NCBI RefSeq assembly: GCF_029016485.1 | Contig: NZ_CP092106.1 | Coordinates: 2,790,001 to 2,854,000, forward strand | Source: Vibrio sp. JC009 | Lineage (GTDB): Bacteria; Pseudomonadota; Gammaproteobacteria; Enterobacterales; Vibrionaceae | Direction of reading: 5' to 3' | Length of the DNA stretch: 64,000 bases | In this document: in pieces, positions 50,494-60,316 of the stretch | How the letters are laid out: each line of letters begins with the position of its first letter | Position numbering within the stretch: the stretch's first letter is position 1 | Notes under the pieces: model-generated | Told to the model about the DNA's origin: nothing | The model's database searches: none | The model's input: the letters and a program-made list of their open reading frames with translations, nothing else | Program-made: the position numbers and the translations under genes

Positions 50494-51816
50494 ATGAAAA
50501 AAATGCTTCCACTAATGATCAGCATGACTCTAGGTAGTGTATCTACTTTCGCAACTGCTGATGATTTAGCTCAGATTTACGATCTTGCAAAAGAAAACGA
50601 TCCAACTCTTCTTCGTTCTGCAGCAGAGCGTGATGCTGCGTTTGAAGCCATTGAACAAAGCCGCAGTACTTTTCTGCCGCAGGTTAACTTAACGGCAAGT
50701 TATGATATTAACCGCACCGATTATAGCAGTGAGTCAGTATCAACAGATAACAATTCCTTCACTGCAGGTATCGGGTTTACTCAGGAGCTGTACAAACGCT
50801 CAAGCTGGCTTAACCTTGATCAGTCAGAGAAAAGTGCTCGCCAGGCTGATGCCGCTTATGCCGCAGAACAGCAAAGCCTGATCCTTCGGGTTGCAACTGC
50901 CTACTTCGAAGTGCTGAGAGCTCAGGACAGCCTTGAGTTTGTTCGCGCTGAAAAAGCAGCCGTTGCCCGTCAGCTTGAGCAGACAAAGCAACGCTTCGAG
51001 GTTGGTCTTTCAGCAATAACTGACGTACACGATGCCCAGGCTCAGTTCGATAGCGTACTGGCAAGCGAAGTCGTCAGTGAAAACTCTCTTATCAACAGCT
51101 ATGAGTCTCTGCGTGAAATCACAGGTCAGGAGCATACCGACCTGAATATTCTGGATACAGAAAGTTTCAGCGCGGCACGTCTTTCAGAAACGCCGGAAGC
51201 GCTGCTTGAGCAAGCACAGACGCAAAACCTGACCCTTCTTTCTGCCCGAATTTCTCAGGACATTGCGCGTGACAATATTGAGCTGGCAAGCTCTGGCCGA
51301 CTTCCTTCTCTGACCCTTGACGGCTCATACGGCCTTCTGGACAGAACAGATGAAAGTGGCAACAACACGGATGTCGATTACAACTCTTTCAACCTCGGTC
51401 TGAACTTCTCAATGCCTCTGTATACCGGCGGTAATATCAACTCACAGGTAAAACAGGCTCAGTTCAACTATGTTGCGGTAAGTGAAAGTCTTGAAGCCAG
51501 TTACCGTGGTGTTGTAACAACAGTTCGCAGCTCTTACAACAACGTAAACGCAAGCATCGGCACAATCAAAGCTTACGAGCAGTCTGTAATCTCAGCAAAA
51601 TCAGCACTTGAAGCAACGGAAGCAGGCTTTGATGTGGGTACTCGTACCATCGTTGACGTACTGGACTCAACCCGTAGCCTTTACGACGCAAACCGTAACC
51701 TTTCAAATGCACGCTACGACTATCTGATCAGCATTCTGAACCTTCGTCAGGCGGTTGGTACGCTTAGCGAGCAGGATGTTATGGATATTAATGCGGGGTT
51801 GAAGGCGCAGGGGTAA
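50494..51816 (+). CDS. tolC: Outer-membrane efflux and secretion channel TolC
   Basis: 440 residues from the ATG at 50494 (MKKMLPLMISMTLGSVSTFA). The signal peptide is cut near ATA-DDLAQIYDLA. The family's two structural repeats are visible, each with long helical stretches and a beta segment (QVNLTASYDINRTD and LTLDGSYGLLDRTD). The conserved LYDANRNLSNARYDYLISILNLRQAVGTL lies near the C-terminus. It forms the trimeric outer-membrane duct for multidrug and type I export. In-frame starts at 50455 and 50458 would spoil the signal peptide. It is followed at once by a 7-bp repeat array. Confidence 0.96.
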   Translation: MKKMLPLMISMTLGSVSTFATADDLAQIYDLAKENDPTLLRSAAERDAAFEAIEQSRSTFLPQVNLTASYDINRTDYSSESVSTDNNSFTAGIGFTQELYKRSSWLNLDQSEKSARQADAAYAAEQQSLILRVATAYFEVLRAQDSLEFVRAEKAAVARQLEQTKQRFEVGLSAITDVHDAQAQFDSVLASEVVSENSLINSYESLREITGQEHTDLNILDTESFSAARLSETPEALLEQAQTQNLTLLSARISQDIARDNIELASSGRLPSLTLDGSYGLLDRTDESGNNTDVDYNSFNLGLNFSMPLYTGGNINSQVKQAQFNYVAVSESLEASYRGVVTTVRSSYNNVNASIGTIKAYEQSVISAKSALEATEAGFDVGTRTIVDVLDSTRSLYDANRNLSNARYDYLISILNLRQAVGTLSEQDVMDINAGLKAQG

Positions 51817-51841
51817 CAGGTTGCAGGTTGCAGGTTGCAGG
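51817..51841. repeat. 7-bp tandem repeat CAGGTTG (left block)
   Basis: 3.6 perfect copies of CAGGTTG start at the first base after the tolC stop codon. The array resumes at 52105, on the far side of the inserted 263-bp element. Confidence 0.9.
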
Positions 51842-52104
51842 CTGACTCTCATACACAAATATTAAAGTGGCCTGAGAACGGTTCTCCCCCTTTAGTGAAA
51901 AAGCCTAACTGGTTGATAAAGCTAATAGAAGGGGGAGTTAGAGGGGGTTGGTTATGCCATGCATGGTTAAACCACCAAAACTTAAACCCATGAGAAACAA
52001 CCCCTCCCAGCCTCCCCTTCGATGTTACTTTTTCGAAAATCCGGCCTTTCGAGGCTAAGGGGAGGAGCATTCTTTGGCTCCTTAAACTTGTGTATAAGAG
52101 TCAG
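51842..52104. mobile_element. 263-bp element with 17-bp terminal inverted repeats (MITE-like)
   Basis: The ends CTGACTCTCATACACAA (51842-51858) and TTGTGTATAAGAGTCAG (52088-52104) are inverted repeats matching at 16 of 17 positions. The inside holds no credible gene. It has two further inverted pairs, CTCCCCCTT/AAGGGGGAG in the left half and CTCCCCTT/AAGGGGAG in the right half, so it can fold heavily. It is flanked on both sides by the same 7-bp array, as if it inserted into it. A target duplication cannot be told apart from the array itself. Confidence 0.65.
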
Positions 52105-52182
52105 GGTTGCAGGTTGCAGGTTGCAGGTTGCAGGTTGCAGGTTGCAGGTTGCAGGTTGCAGGTTGCAGGTTGCAGGTTGCAG
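52105..52182. repeat. 7-bp tandem repeat GGTTGCA (right block)
   Basis: About 11 perfect copies over 78 bp, the same unit as at 51817-51841 in another phase. The perfect copy identity suggests slippage and a copy number that may vary between strains. Confidence 0.93.
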
Positions 52183-52186
52183 AATT

Positions 52187-52220
52187 AAAAAGGCTTGAGA
52201 TATAAATCTCAAGCCTTTTT
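52187..52220. terminator. Bidirectional terminator between tolC and hldE
   Basis: AAAAAGGCTTGAGAT and ATCTCAAGCCTTTTT form a perfect 15-bp stem with a 4-nt loop between the convergent genes. T-runs flank it on both strands. Confidence 0.92.
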
Positions 52221-52230
52221 TATGGGAAAA

Positions 52231-52287
52231 CCTGCATTTACCCTGTAACCTGTAGGGCAAAGCCCGTCCTGTCACCTGTAACCTTTA
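52231..52287. repeat. Core hairpin element with CCTGTAACC-type arms
   Basis: The core AGGGCAAAGCCCGTCC (52254-52269) is flanked by CCTGTAACCTGT on the left and TGTCACCTGTAACC on the right. These arms are degenerate antisense versions of the CAGGTTG array on the other side of the terminator. The core matches that of the element at 38891-38981 at 15 of 16 positions. Confidence 0.7.
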
Positions 52288-53718
52288 CTAACCTTTCCCA
52301 CCCTTAATCGTATTAATAATTTCCGTAGTAGAAACCCCTTCCTCAAAGTTTAGTACCCGTACTTCACCACCCGCTGCGATCACTTCTTCGCCGCCGGCGA
52401 TTTCTTCCGGTTTGTAGTCGCCACCTTTAACTAAAAGGCTTGGTAGTACTTCTGAGATTAAACGCTGTGGTGTCTCTTCGTTGAAAGGTACAACCCAGTC
52501 AACGGCACCTAAACCAGCCAGAACAGCCATGCGGCGGTCTGTCGGGTTTACCGGGCGTCCGGGGCCTTTAAGCATTTTTACTGACTCGTCAGTGTTAACT
52601 GCAACAATCAGACGGTCACCAAGCTCAGCGGCGTGGTTCAGATAAGAAACATGTCCGGCGTGGAGGATGTCGAAACAACCGTTGGTCATTACTACTTTCT
52701 CGCCTTTGGCTCTGGCTTTCTTCACCGCTTCAATCAAAGCAGGCTCTGAGATAATTCCGTAATCAGTGTCCTGACCACCATGAACCGCTTCAGCAAGCTC
52801 AACCTCAGATACGGTGGAAGTACCCAGTTTACCAACGACAACACCAGCCGCTGCATTTGCAAGAGCACAAGCCTGGTCAAGTGGCTTTCCTGCCGCTACT
52901 GAAGCCGCCAGAACAGAGATAACCGTATCACCGGCACCAGTCACATCGTAAACCTCTTTCGCCTGCGTAGGCAGGTGGAAAGGCTTCTCTCCCTTGCGAA
53001 GAAGAGTCATACCGTTCTCACTTCGGGTGACAAGCAGAGCTTCAAAGTCATAGGTATCGATCAGCTCAAGACCTTTCTGAACCAGCTCCTCTTCATCTTT
53101 AATCTTACCAGCGACCAGTTCAAATTCCGCCATATTTGGCGTCAGAAGCGTGGCACCACGGTAGCGCTCAAAGTCAGCGCCTTTCGGGTCGATAAATACA
53201 GGAACACCTGCAGCACGAGCCTTCTGAATCATCACCTGAACATGCTCCAGGCCACCTTTGGCATAATCCGACAGCACGACGGATTTAATTTCAGGCAGAA
53301 CCTTATCCATACGGGATAAAATCAGCTCTGCATCGGTATTCTCAAACTTATCTTCAAAGTCCAGACGGATAAGCTGCTGTCCGCGGCTCATCACTCTTAG
53401 CTTTGTTATTGTCGGGTAGTCCGGTAGGGCGACAAAGTCACAGTTAACTTTTAAAGAAGTCAGTGTGTTAGTCAGAACTTTTGCCGGCTCATCTTCACCA
53501 ACCAGACCAATGATATTTGCCTTTCCGCCCAGTGCAGCTATGTTCATTGCTACGTTTGCAGCACCACCCGGACGTTCTTCATTCTCTTCTACTTTAACAA
53601 CAGGAACCGGAGCTTCTGGAGAGATACGCCCCGTCGGGCCATACCAGTATCTGTCCAGCATCACATCACCAATAATTAATACACCTGCATTTTCATATTC
53701 AGGTAGGCTCGGTTTCAT
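52288..53718 (-). CDS. hldE: Bifunctional heptose 7-phosphate kinase/adenylyltransferase HldE
   Basis: 476 residues from the ATG at 53718 (GGAG upstream). The N-terminal ribokinase-type domain (about 1-315) has the [15 protein letters not shown] opening and the [15 protein letters not shown] anion hole. The C-terminal nucleotidyltransferase domain (about 340-476) has [16 protein letters not shown]. It makes ADP-heptose for the lipopolysaccharide inner core, phosphorylating heptose 7-phosphate and then adenylylating the 1-phosphate. It follows glnE by 53 bp. Confidence 0.98.
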   Translation of the reverse strand: MKPSLPEYENAGVLIIGDVMLDRYWYGPTGRISPEAPVPVVKVEENEERPGGAANVAMNIAALGGKANIIGLVGEDEPAKVLTNTLTSLKVNCDFVALPDYPTITKLRVMSRGQQLIRLDFEDKFENTDAELILSRMDKVLPEIKSVVLSDYAKGGLEHVQVMIQKARAAGVPVFIDPKGADFERYRGATLLTPNMAEFELVAGKIKDEEELVQKGLELIDTYDFEALLVTRSENGMTLLRKGEKPFHLPTQAKEVYDVTGAGDTVISVLAASVAAGKPLDQACALANAAAGVVVGKLGTSTVSEVELAEAVHGGQDTDYGIISEPALIEAVKKARAKGEKVVMTNGCFDILHAGHVSYLNHAAELGDRLIVAVNTDESVKMLKGPGRPVNPTDRRMAVLAGLGAVDWVVPFNEETPQRLISEVLPSLLVKGGDYKPEEIAGGEEVIAAGGEVRVLNFEEGVSTTEIINTIKGGKG

Positions 53719-53771
53719 AAAATTCTCCAATAATTAAAGCTAACGCGAGTTTAGCACAGGGCTTATCCTGC

Positions 53772-56630
53772 CTAAACCGTTTCGCCCAGCCATTTTTCCC
53801 AGTTTTTACGTACACAGTCGCGTTCATCTGCAAATCTCGACTCATCCACATCTGCATCCTGATTTAACAAATTGCGGTGGTGAATCTCATCGCGCAAACT
53901 TGTATAAGAATCCGTCAGTTCCTTAGCTTCAGAATCAGAAATAATCCCCTGCTGCATCAGTGATTCGAAAACCCTGACATTATCTGACCAGCGAGTGAGT
54001 TCCGGATGCTTAGCGCTGTAGTTAAGGACAAGATACTGAGCAATAAATTCAATATCTGTGATACCTCCGGGGTCTTGTTTGAGCATAAAGCGGCCGGATT
54101 TTTTACCACCAAGATGCTCACGCATTTTTTCGCGCATCCCGGTTACTTCTTTTTTCAGGGCTTCCTGATCCCGTTCGCGGCACAGAACACGCTTACGGAT
54201 ATCATCAAAAGCGCTAACCAGTGGCTCATCACCAAAGATAACCCGGGTCCGGGTCAGGGCCTGATGTTCCCATGTCCAGGCTTCATTGTGCTGATACTCC
54301 TCAAACGCATCCGTCGGGCTCACCAGCAATCCGGATGCACCGGAAGGTCTTAAGCGGGTATCCACTTCATACAAAATACCTGACGCTGTTCTGGATGAGA
54401 AAATATGAATAATTCTCTGAGCAAGGCGCAGATAAAACTGACGTCCGTCAATCTCCTTTTTGCCGTCGGTGTAGACGTGTACCGGGCAGTCATGCATAAA
54501 GACAATATCCAGGTCGGAATTGTAGCCAAGCTCCCAGCCGCCAACCTTGCCGTAACCAATAACAGCAAAACCTTTTCCGTCTCTGTCTTTCAGGTGAGTG
54601 GGTTCACCATATTTCTCAGAAAGCTGCAGCCACGCCTGATGTACCACAGCATCAACAATCGCCTCAGCCAGATAAGTTAAGTGATCACTCACTTTCATGA
54701 CCGGCAGGACGCCTGCGATATCTGCTGCAGCAATACGCAGAATACAAGTCTGCTTAAACTGCCTGAGCGCTTCCATCTGCTGCTCCATATCATCTTCCGG
54801 AATACGGGCGAGATAGTCTCTGAGCTCACTCTTATAAGAAGAGAGAGGCACCGGATTGTACAGATGTTGCGGGTCCAGCAGCTCATCAAGCAATATAGGA
54901 TATCTTCCTAATTGCTCTGAAAGCATCGGGCTTGCGGTGCAGAGGCGAACCAGCTGCTTTAATGCCGCCGGGTGTTCATCAAGCAATTCCAGATAAGTGG
55001 TTCTGGTCAGAATCTTATGCAGAAGATGCAGCACTCTTGGCAGGCCATATTTGGCATCCTGATGCGCATAGATTGCCTGAAAAATCTTAGGCATCAGTCT
55101 GTTAAGCACCTCCCGGCCGCGAGGGCCAAGGGTTTTCTTTGCTGTATCAGATTTAAACTGACGGATTGTTGCCGCATCGCCTTCAACATCAGCAACATTC
55201 AGATCTTCCTGCAGCACATGTTCGATAACCTCATCTTTATCGACCATATCCCACAACTCGGAAAAGTGCTTTTCTACCGGCGCGGACTCTTCTTCCTCTT
55301 CTCCAATCAGATCCTCAAACACAGCATGGACTCTGGCCATATGCCCCTGAGTCTGACTCAACAGTGCGTCCCAGGAAACTTCATCCATCGCAACAGCCAG
55401 TTTTTCTCGTTCGGCATCATTGTCAGGCAGAGTTTGAGTCTGCTTGTCTGCCATAGCCTGGATCAGGTTTTCAAGTCGTCTCAGGTAACGGTAAGCGGAC
55501 TCCAGATCATCCACTTCTTCCGCCCCAAGAAGGCCAAGTTCTTTGATAGCGTCAAGCGTTTCCAGCAAACCCCGCTTGCGCAGGCTCGGTTCACGCCCGC
55601 CACGCACAAGCTGAAATACCTGAGCGATAAACTCCACTTCCCGGATGCCACCGGCACCCAGCTTGATATTGTTTGTCAGCCCTCTGCGCCTTACCTCACT
55701 GGAGATCATGGACTTCATGCGCCGCAGGGCCTGAATCGCACTGAAATCGATATAACGGCGGAACACAAACGGCCGGAGCATTTGTCTCAGCTCCTGGTAG
55801 CGGGGATACATCTCCCTGCCCATCACCCGGGCTTTCACCATGGCGTAGCGTTCCCAGTCACGCCCCTGCTCCTGATAATAATCTTCAAGGGCGGCAAAGC
55901 TCATCACCAGAGGGCCACTGTCACCAAAAGGACGTAAGCGAAGATCAACCCGGTAGCAGAAGCCGTCTACCGTCTGCTGGTCCAGCGCCTTAATGATTCT
56001 CTGACCTAAGCGGGTAAAGAACTGGGCATTGGCAATACTTCTGCGTGCCCCCTGCGTTTCACCATTTTCTGCATAGGTAAAGATAAGGTCGATATCCGAA
56101 GAAAAGTTAAGCTCACCGCCACCCAGTTTCCCCATACCGATGATAAGCATTGGCTGAGCTTCACCCTCTGCATTGCAAGGTGTTCCCCACTCCTTACAGC
56201 AGGCATCATACTGCCATTCATAGGCTTCAAAGATCATGGCTTCAGCAAGCAGGGAAACATGACTCAGGCTCTCTTCCAGCGTCCAGCTGTTTAAAAAGTC
56301 ACGCCAGGCAATAATGGTCATCTCCTGTCTTCTGAACTGGCGGAGTACCTTATGTCCCTGATTTTCATCGCTGCACTGAAAAAGCTTCTCTTTTAACTCC
56401 TCCCGGTAGCCACAGGCTCTGTCGCTCTTTTCCAGTAATTGCGGCAGCTTCGCGCATAGCTCTTCATCGCGCAGCAGAGAATCCTGCACAAACTCACTTA
56501 AAGCCAGCACACGGAACAGGTCCTGTTTTACTGACTCAGGCCACTGCTGAATCGCCTCTTTGATGGTGTCTGAAAATCGCTCATAAGCTTTGTCAGCTTC
56601 AAGCTGAAGCTGCTCACTGATGGGTTGCAT
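53772..56630 (-). CDS. glnE: Glutamine synthetase adenylyltransferase/deadenylase GlnE
   Basis: 952 residues with two nucleotidyltransferase domains. The N-terminal one, with GGGELNFSSDIDLIFTY near 170-186, removes AMP. The C-terminal one, with GGWELGYNSDLDIVFMHD near 690-707, adds it. It tunes glutamine synthetase activity in response to the PII protein. Gene order glnE-hldE matches E. coli; in E. coli ygiF lies directly upstream, whereas here a chemoreceptor gene intervenes. Confidence 0.97.
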   Translation of the reverse strand: MQPISEQLQLEADKAYERFSDTIKEAIQQWPESVKQDLFRVLALSEFVQDSLLRDEELCAKLPQLLEKSDRACGYREELKEKLFQCSDENQGHKVLRQFRRQEMTIIAWRDFLNSWTLEESLSHVSLLAEAMIFEAYEWQYDACCKEWGTPCNAEGEAQPMLIIGMGKLGGGELNFSSDIDLIFTYAENGETQGARRSIANAQFFTRLGQRIIKALDQQTVDGFCYRVDLRLRPFGDSGPLVMSFAALEDYYQEQGRDWERYAMVKARVMGREMYPRYQELRQMLRPFVFRRYIDFSAIQALRRMKSMISSEVRRRGLTNNIKLGAGGIREVEFIAQVFQLVRGGREPSLRKRGLLETLDAIKELGLLGAEEVDDLESAYRYLRRLENLIQAMADKQTQTLPDNDAEREKLAVAMDEVSWDALLSQTQGHMARVHAVFEDLIGEEEEESAPVEKHFSELWDMVDKDEVIEHVLQEDLNVADVEGDAATIRQFKSDTAKKTLGPRGREVLNRLMPKIFQAIYAHQDAKYGLPRVLHLLHKILTRTTYLELLDEHPAALKQLVRLCTASPMLSEQLGRYPILLDELLDPQHLYNPVPLSSYKSELRDYLARIPEDDMEQQMEALRQFKQTCILRIAAADIAGVLPVMKVSDHLTYLAEAIVDAVVHQAWLQLSEKYGEPTHLKDRDGKGFAVIGYGKVGGWELGYNSDLDIVFMHDCPVHVYTDGKKEIDGRQFYLRLAQRIIHIFSSRTASGILYEVDTRLRPSGASGLLVSPTDAFEEYQHNEAWTWEHQALTRTRVIFGDEPLVSAFDDIRKRVLCRERDQEALKKEVTGMREKMREHLGGKKSGRFMLKQDPGGITDIEFIAQYLVLNYSAKHPELTRWSDNVRVFESLMQQGIISDSEAKELTDSYTSLRDEIHHRNLLNQDADVDESRFADERDCVRKNWEKWLGETV

Positions 56631-56675
56631 ATCTCGTCCTTGCGCAAAAGCTGTCGTTTTCCCTACTCTAACAAT

Positions 56676-56708
56676 AAAAAACGCCCACTAAAATTTTAGC
56701 GGGCGTTT
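56676..56708 (-). terminator. Terminator of the chemoreceptor gene
   Basis: On the minus strand AAACGCCCGCTAAAA and TTTTAGTGGGCGTTT form a 15-bp stem (one wobble pair at its middle) followed by TTTATT. It insulates glnE from the chemoreceptor gene. Confidence 0.85.
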
Positions 56709-56736
56709 GTTTTCTATAAATTTTTAAATGATTGAA

Positions 56737-58350
56737 CTAGATCTTGAATGACTGAATCTTACCATCCAGCTCTTCAGCATTGGCCTGCATCATTTCAGAG
56801 GTTTCAAGCAGCTCTGTTACTACCACTACAGAAGCTTCCACCAGCTCACGTACATTAGACAGATTCTGGTTCATCTCATCTGCCACGCTACTCTGCTCAT
56901 CCGCCGCAGTCGCTATCTGGAAGTTCATATCATTAATATTGCTTACCTGCAGAACGATACCATCCAGTTCAGAACCTGCATTGGTTACCAGCTCAACACC
57001 ATCGGCAGCTTCAACCACACTTTTCTCCATCAGCTCTACCGCTGAGTTCGCGCTTTCCTGAAGCTGGCTGATCATATCCTGAATCTCAACCGTGGCGTTC
57101 TGAGTTCTCTGGGCAAGGTTACGCACTTCATCCGCGACCACTGCAAAGCCTCGTCCGGCTTCACCTGCACGAGCAGCCTCAATTGCAGCGTTAAGCGCCA
57201 GCAGGTTAGTCTGTTCAGAGATTCCCTGAATCGTACCGACAACGCTGCCGATAGCTTCAACGCGCTCTTCAACCTGGTTTACCGCTCCCGCAGACTTGGA
57301 AATATCACCGGACAGCTCATTCATTTTACCAACCGTATCCTGAACAAAACGCTGGCCTGAACGAGCCTGTTCAGAAGCCTGCTCTGTAACGCTGGAAGCA
57401 CTCCGGGCATGCTCTGCAACCGTCTGGACCGTTGAAGTCATTTCACTCATAGCCGATGCAAGCTGATCAATTTCAGCAAACTCTTCTTGTGCAGACTCTT
57501 TTGTCTCAGACATACTGATGGTCATCACTTCGGTCAGAGCCGACAGTTCATCGGATGTGGAGACCTGAGCTTTAATCACGTCCTGAAGCTGAGCTCGGGT
57601 TTTCTCCAGCTCACGGGCCAGATCCCCGTATTCATCCTTACAGTTAAGCTCGACAGGCTCCGCTAAATTTTTGTCAGCCATTGTTTTGATGCTGTCCAGT
57701 ATAAACTGAGTCTGGCGAAGCATAGTCCTGGCTGCGCCCATCAAAATCACTACAAAAACAATGATCATTAGTACTGTCTGCCAGATAACATGCGTGATGT
57801 ACGCCTCATAATGCTCTTCAGCACGCTTAGTACTTTCTGAAGACACAAGAACCCAATTTGCACCCTTTACTCTGGTTGCGTGTTCAAATCTATCGCCACT
57901 AGCCAGCTCATAAGCAAGCTCACCCGATAATCCTTTGATCAACTGAGAAACCGTTTTACCCGCATCGGTGTCATCGGTAAGAGCACTTACCCTTTTCGCT
58001 TTCGGGTGCCCCAGAACTTTACCTGTATCCAGTTCAATAAGGTACGCATAGCTATTACTGTCGCCTTGCTTTGCGATAACGCCAAAGGCGAACTCCGCAT
58101 TTTCTGAGCCGTCAACACCATCACGAATACTGGATTGAAGAATAGTCGCCAGAATGCCGGCTTCAGCTCGCGATGTTTCCATCACTTGTTCTTTCTGGAT
58201 TGATACAAGCGACGAATAAAGCGTATTGGCGTCCCACAGCTGCTTACCTACGATAAAGATGGTACTGAACACCATCAATACCAGCAGTTTAGGAACCAGC
58301 CTGATATCCGTAATAACCCTTTCCCATGGCTTAATTGATAAACTTGCCAT
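56737..58350 (-). CDS. Methyl-accepting chemotaxis protein
   Basis: 537 residues. Transmembrane helix 1 is at about 19-36, a Cache-like periplasmic sensor runs to about 185 ([16 protein letters not shown]), helix 2 is at about 188-207 and a HAMP-like segment at about 208-262. The signalling coiled coil has the conserved hairpin tip around 377-405 ([18 protein letters not shown]). There is no C-terminal CheR/CheB-binding pentapeptide. It signals ligand binding to CheA/CheW; the ligand is unknown. It has its own terminator and probable promoter, so it is a single-gene unit. Confidence 0.93.
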   Translation of the reverse strand: MASLSIKPWERVITDIRLVPKLLVLMVFSTIFIVGKQLWDANTLYSSLVSIQKEQVMETSRAEAGILATILQSSIRDGVDGSENAEFAFGVIAKQGDSNSYAYLIELDTGKVLGHPKAKRVSALTDDTDAGKTVSQLIKGLSGELAYELASGDRFEHATRVKGANWVLVSSESTKRAEEHYEAYITHVIWQTVLMIIVFVVILMGAARTMLRQTQFILDSIKTMADKNLAEPVELNCKDEYGDLARELEKTRAQLQDVIKAQVSTSDELSALTEVMTISMSETKESAQEEFAEIDQLASAMSEMTSTVQTVAEHARSASSVTEQASEQARSGQRFVQDTVGKMNELSGDISKSAGAVNQVEERVEAIGSVVGTIQGISEQTNLLALNAAIEAARAGEAGRGFAVVADEVRNLAQRTQNATVEIQDMISQLQESANSAVELMEKSVVEAADGVELVTNAGSELDGIVLQVSNINDMNFQIATAADEQSSVADEMNQNLSNVRELVEASVVVVTELLETSEMMQANAEELDGKIQSFKI

Positions 58351-58735
58351 TTAATAAACTCCACGTAATTTGTGAGTAAGAGACTAAGTGCTTATTGCAG
58401 TTATTTTCTTCTCTTGCAGCGTTTTATTATAGCCTGTAGAGAAATGTCTCTAATTATTTCGAGCCTCGTATGAAAAAAAGATAATAACAAAACTGGGCTC
58501 ATCCAATAGAACTAATGGCGATTTAGTTACCACTTTTATCAGTATTTGTGATCTCGTAAATGTTGTTCTGGTTAATTATTGCAACCCCATGAATAACTGT
58601 TATCGACCTGGATCTGAATTTCTGGAATTTATTTTGTGATAATGCCGCCAAGGTCACACTGGTGTAGTTAACGGGTAATAAAGCCCCGTAAATAGCAGCA
58701 GACCATCAATTGAGCCATACAGAAAACTTAGCGCT
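58351..58735. other. 385-bp gene-free region between ygiF and the chemoreceptor gene
   Basis: No credible gene is seen. A perfect TATAAT stands at 58431-58426 on the minus strand, about 75 bp before the chemoreceptor ATG, without a clear -35; it is the best promoter candidate. A weak ACGGG/CCCGT stem lies near 58669-58689. The base composition is A+T-rich, unlike the neighbouring genes. Confidence 0.4.
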
Positions 58736-58769
58736 TATTAAAAAAGCCAGACACATTGTCTGGCTTTTT
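58736..58769 (-). terminator. Terminator of ygiF
   Basis: AAAAAGCCAGACA and TGTCTGGCTTTTT form a perfect 13-bp stem with a 3-nt loop, followed on the minus strand by T-rich sequence, 27 bp after the ygiF stop. Confidence 0.9.
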
Positions 58770-58795
58770 CTGCAAAAAATATAGCTGCTATATTT

Positions 58796-60316
58796 CTACT
58801 GTCTGAGCCAATATGGCTGGGCTTCCACACACATGTTTCTGGTCTGCTCCATAGCATGAAGAATAGAAGACTCCTGGCGAGACAGCCATCTTTCCAACTG
58901 ATTTTTCTCATCACCCTCAAGCTGATCCACATATTTCTGTAGCGGACCAAGCGTAAGAAGATCATCGATGCCCTGATAAAGATCGGCCCATGGAAGCCTG
59001 AAAGCATTTCGCTGGCCAATATCATAGATAGAGGCAAAGCAGACACCGGTGTACAGATTTCTCATCAGACGGTACTGCTGATCGATATACTCCTGGCGGG
59101 AAAGATCCTGCTCGGTTGGGAAAGCTTCGATAAGTTCAGCCCAGGTTCGGTCAAGCTGCTTTTCTGAAAAACGGCGAATCGGCTTAGCCATCTTTTCTCT
59201 GGCTTTATCATCCAGAAACGGCTGCCAGCCTCTTGCCAGTATCCAGCGACTAAGGTCAAGCAGCAAGCCGGTGTAACGAGCAGACTGTAGAAGATCCAGA
59301 GTTTCTTCTCTGTCCGGAAGGGCTTCCCGCTCGTCGTTTAAGTGTTTTACCAGCCATTTACGCGCATCAAGCTTACGCAGCGCATGCCCTTTGTCTTCAC
59401 ACAGATCATCGATGTAATCTGCATCTTTAAGCCAGTGCAACTCTTCATCCAGCCACTTAAGCTCCTGCCGGAGAATCGCACTTGCGCGCCTTGGTACAAT
59501 GCCACCAAACACTGTCAGAGTCTGTCTGATAAAGGAGATGGAATTACCAATTTCATGCAACGCAGACAAAGAGGGACGTTCAAAAAATATCTGCTCATGG
59601 TAATGCCAGTGAGCAAGTGCGTGCTCCAAAGATTTCACAAAGCAGGCCTCAACAGAATCTTTTTCCCTGGTATCCACAAGAGCAAGAGACTTAACCTTAT
59701 CGCCTCTGTGTCCCTGAGCCAGTCTGTAACCTCGTGCAGCCTTACTCAGATTCCCAAGACGCATACCGCCGCCTTCACTGATAGAGCGCGCCAGAGTAAA
59801 CAGAGCTTCTGTCTGGCCTGACTTAAGTTCCAGCTCCACTTCACAGATAGGCTCTTCTTTATCGTCAGCAACAACAGCGCCCAGATCAAAAGCAACCTCG
59901 ATCTGACTGCCGTCAGGCATGCCGACCAGCCACTGTTCTCTGGTGAAATTGGTTGAAAAGATGGGAATCAGTTCCCCCTGAAGCTTAGCCACTGACTTAC
60001 CGTCTGGCCAAATCTCTTCCGGGTGAAGGGTAAGCTCAGGTTCATTGCTTGTGTGTTCAGCATTGAACTCTGGTCTTTGATGCAGGCCGGCAACTACGCG
60101 ACCTGATGTTTTAACTGTTTGAACGAAAACGTCATCAAACCGTCGAATACGTAAGCCGATATCGTGCTGACGCAACCAGTTGTCCGGAGTGTCAAAATAG
60201 GTGTTCCCTAACTCTCTGCAACTGTTCTGAAGAATTTTAGTTTCTGTGATTTTTTCTTTTAATTTTTCCGAAAAATCTGGCGATACAAAAAACTTCAGCT
60301 CTATCTCGGTTTCCAT
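58796..60316 (-). CDS. ygiF: CYTH-CHAD domain inorganic triphosphatase YgiF
   Basis: 506 residues. The N-terminal CYTH tunnel domain (about 1-200) has the signature EIELK at residues 4-8 and the basic/acidic strands GLRIRRFDD and VELELKSGQ. A C-terminal helical CHAD domain (about 215-505) with regularly spaced histidines and arginines may bind phosphate polymers. E. coli YgiF hydrolyses inorganic triphosphate. It is about 70 residues longer than the E. coli protein. It stands head to head with ygiM. Confidence 0.93.
   Translation of the reverse strand: METEIELKFFVSPDFSEKLKEKITETKILQNSCRELGNTYFDTPDNWLRQHDIGLRIRRFDDVFVQTVKTSGRVVAGLHQRPEFNAEHTSNEPELTLHPEEIWPDGKSVAKLQGELIPIFSTNFTREQWLVGMPDGSQIEVAFDLGAVVADDKEEPICEVELELKSGQTEALFTLARSISEGGGMRLGNLSKAARGYRLAQGHRGDKVKSLALVDTREKDSVEACFVKSLEHALAHWHYHEQIFFERPSLSALHEIGNSISFIRQTLTVFGGIVPRRASAILRQELKWLDEELHWLKDADYIDDLCEDKGHALRKLDARKWLVKHLNDEREALPDREETLDLLQSARYTGLLLDLSRWILARGWQPFLDDKAREKMAKPIRRFSEKQLDRTWAELIEAFPTEQDLSRQEYIDQQYRLMRNLYTGVCFASIYDIGQRNAFRLPWADLYQGIDDLLTLGPLQKYVDQLEGDEKNQLERWLSRQESSILHAMEQTRNMCVEAQPYWLRQ

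Noticed and set aside
52105..52182. Short direct repeats considered as a CRISPR array
   Set aside because: The 7-bp units are contiguous with no spacers and no cas genes are near.
51982..52275. Minus-strand frame with repeated LQPATCN units
   Set aside because: It is simply the 7-bp DNA array read in frame; no ribosome site and it crosses the terminator.
54972..55937. 321-codon plus-strand open frame opposite glnE
   Set aside because: Antisense shadow of a well-conserved gene; composition and lack of motifs argue against coding.
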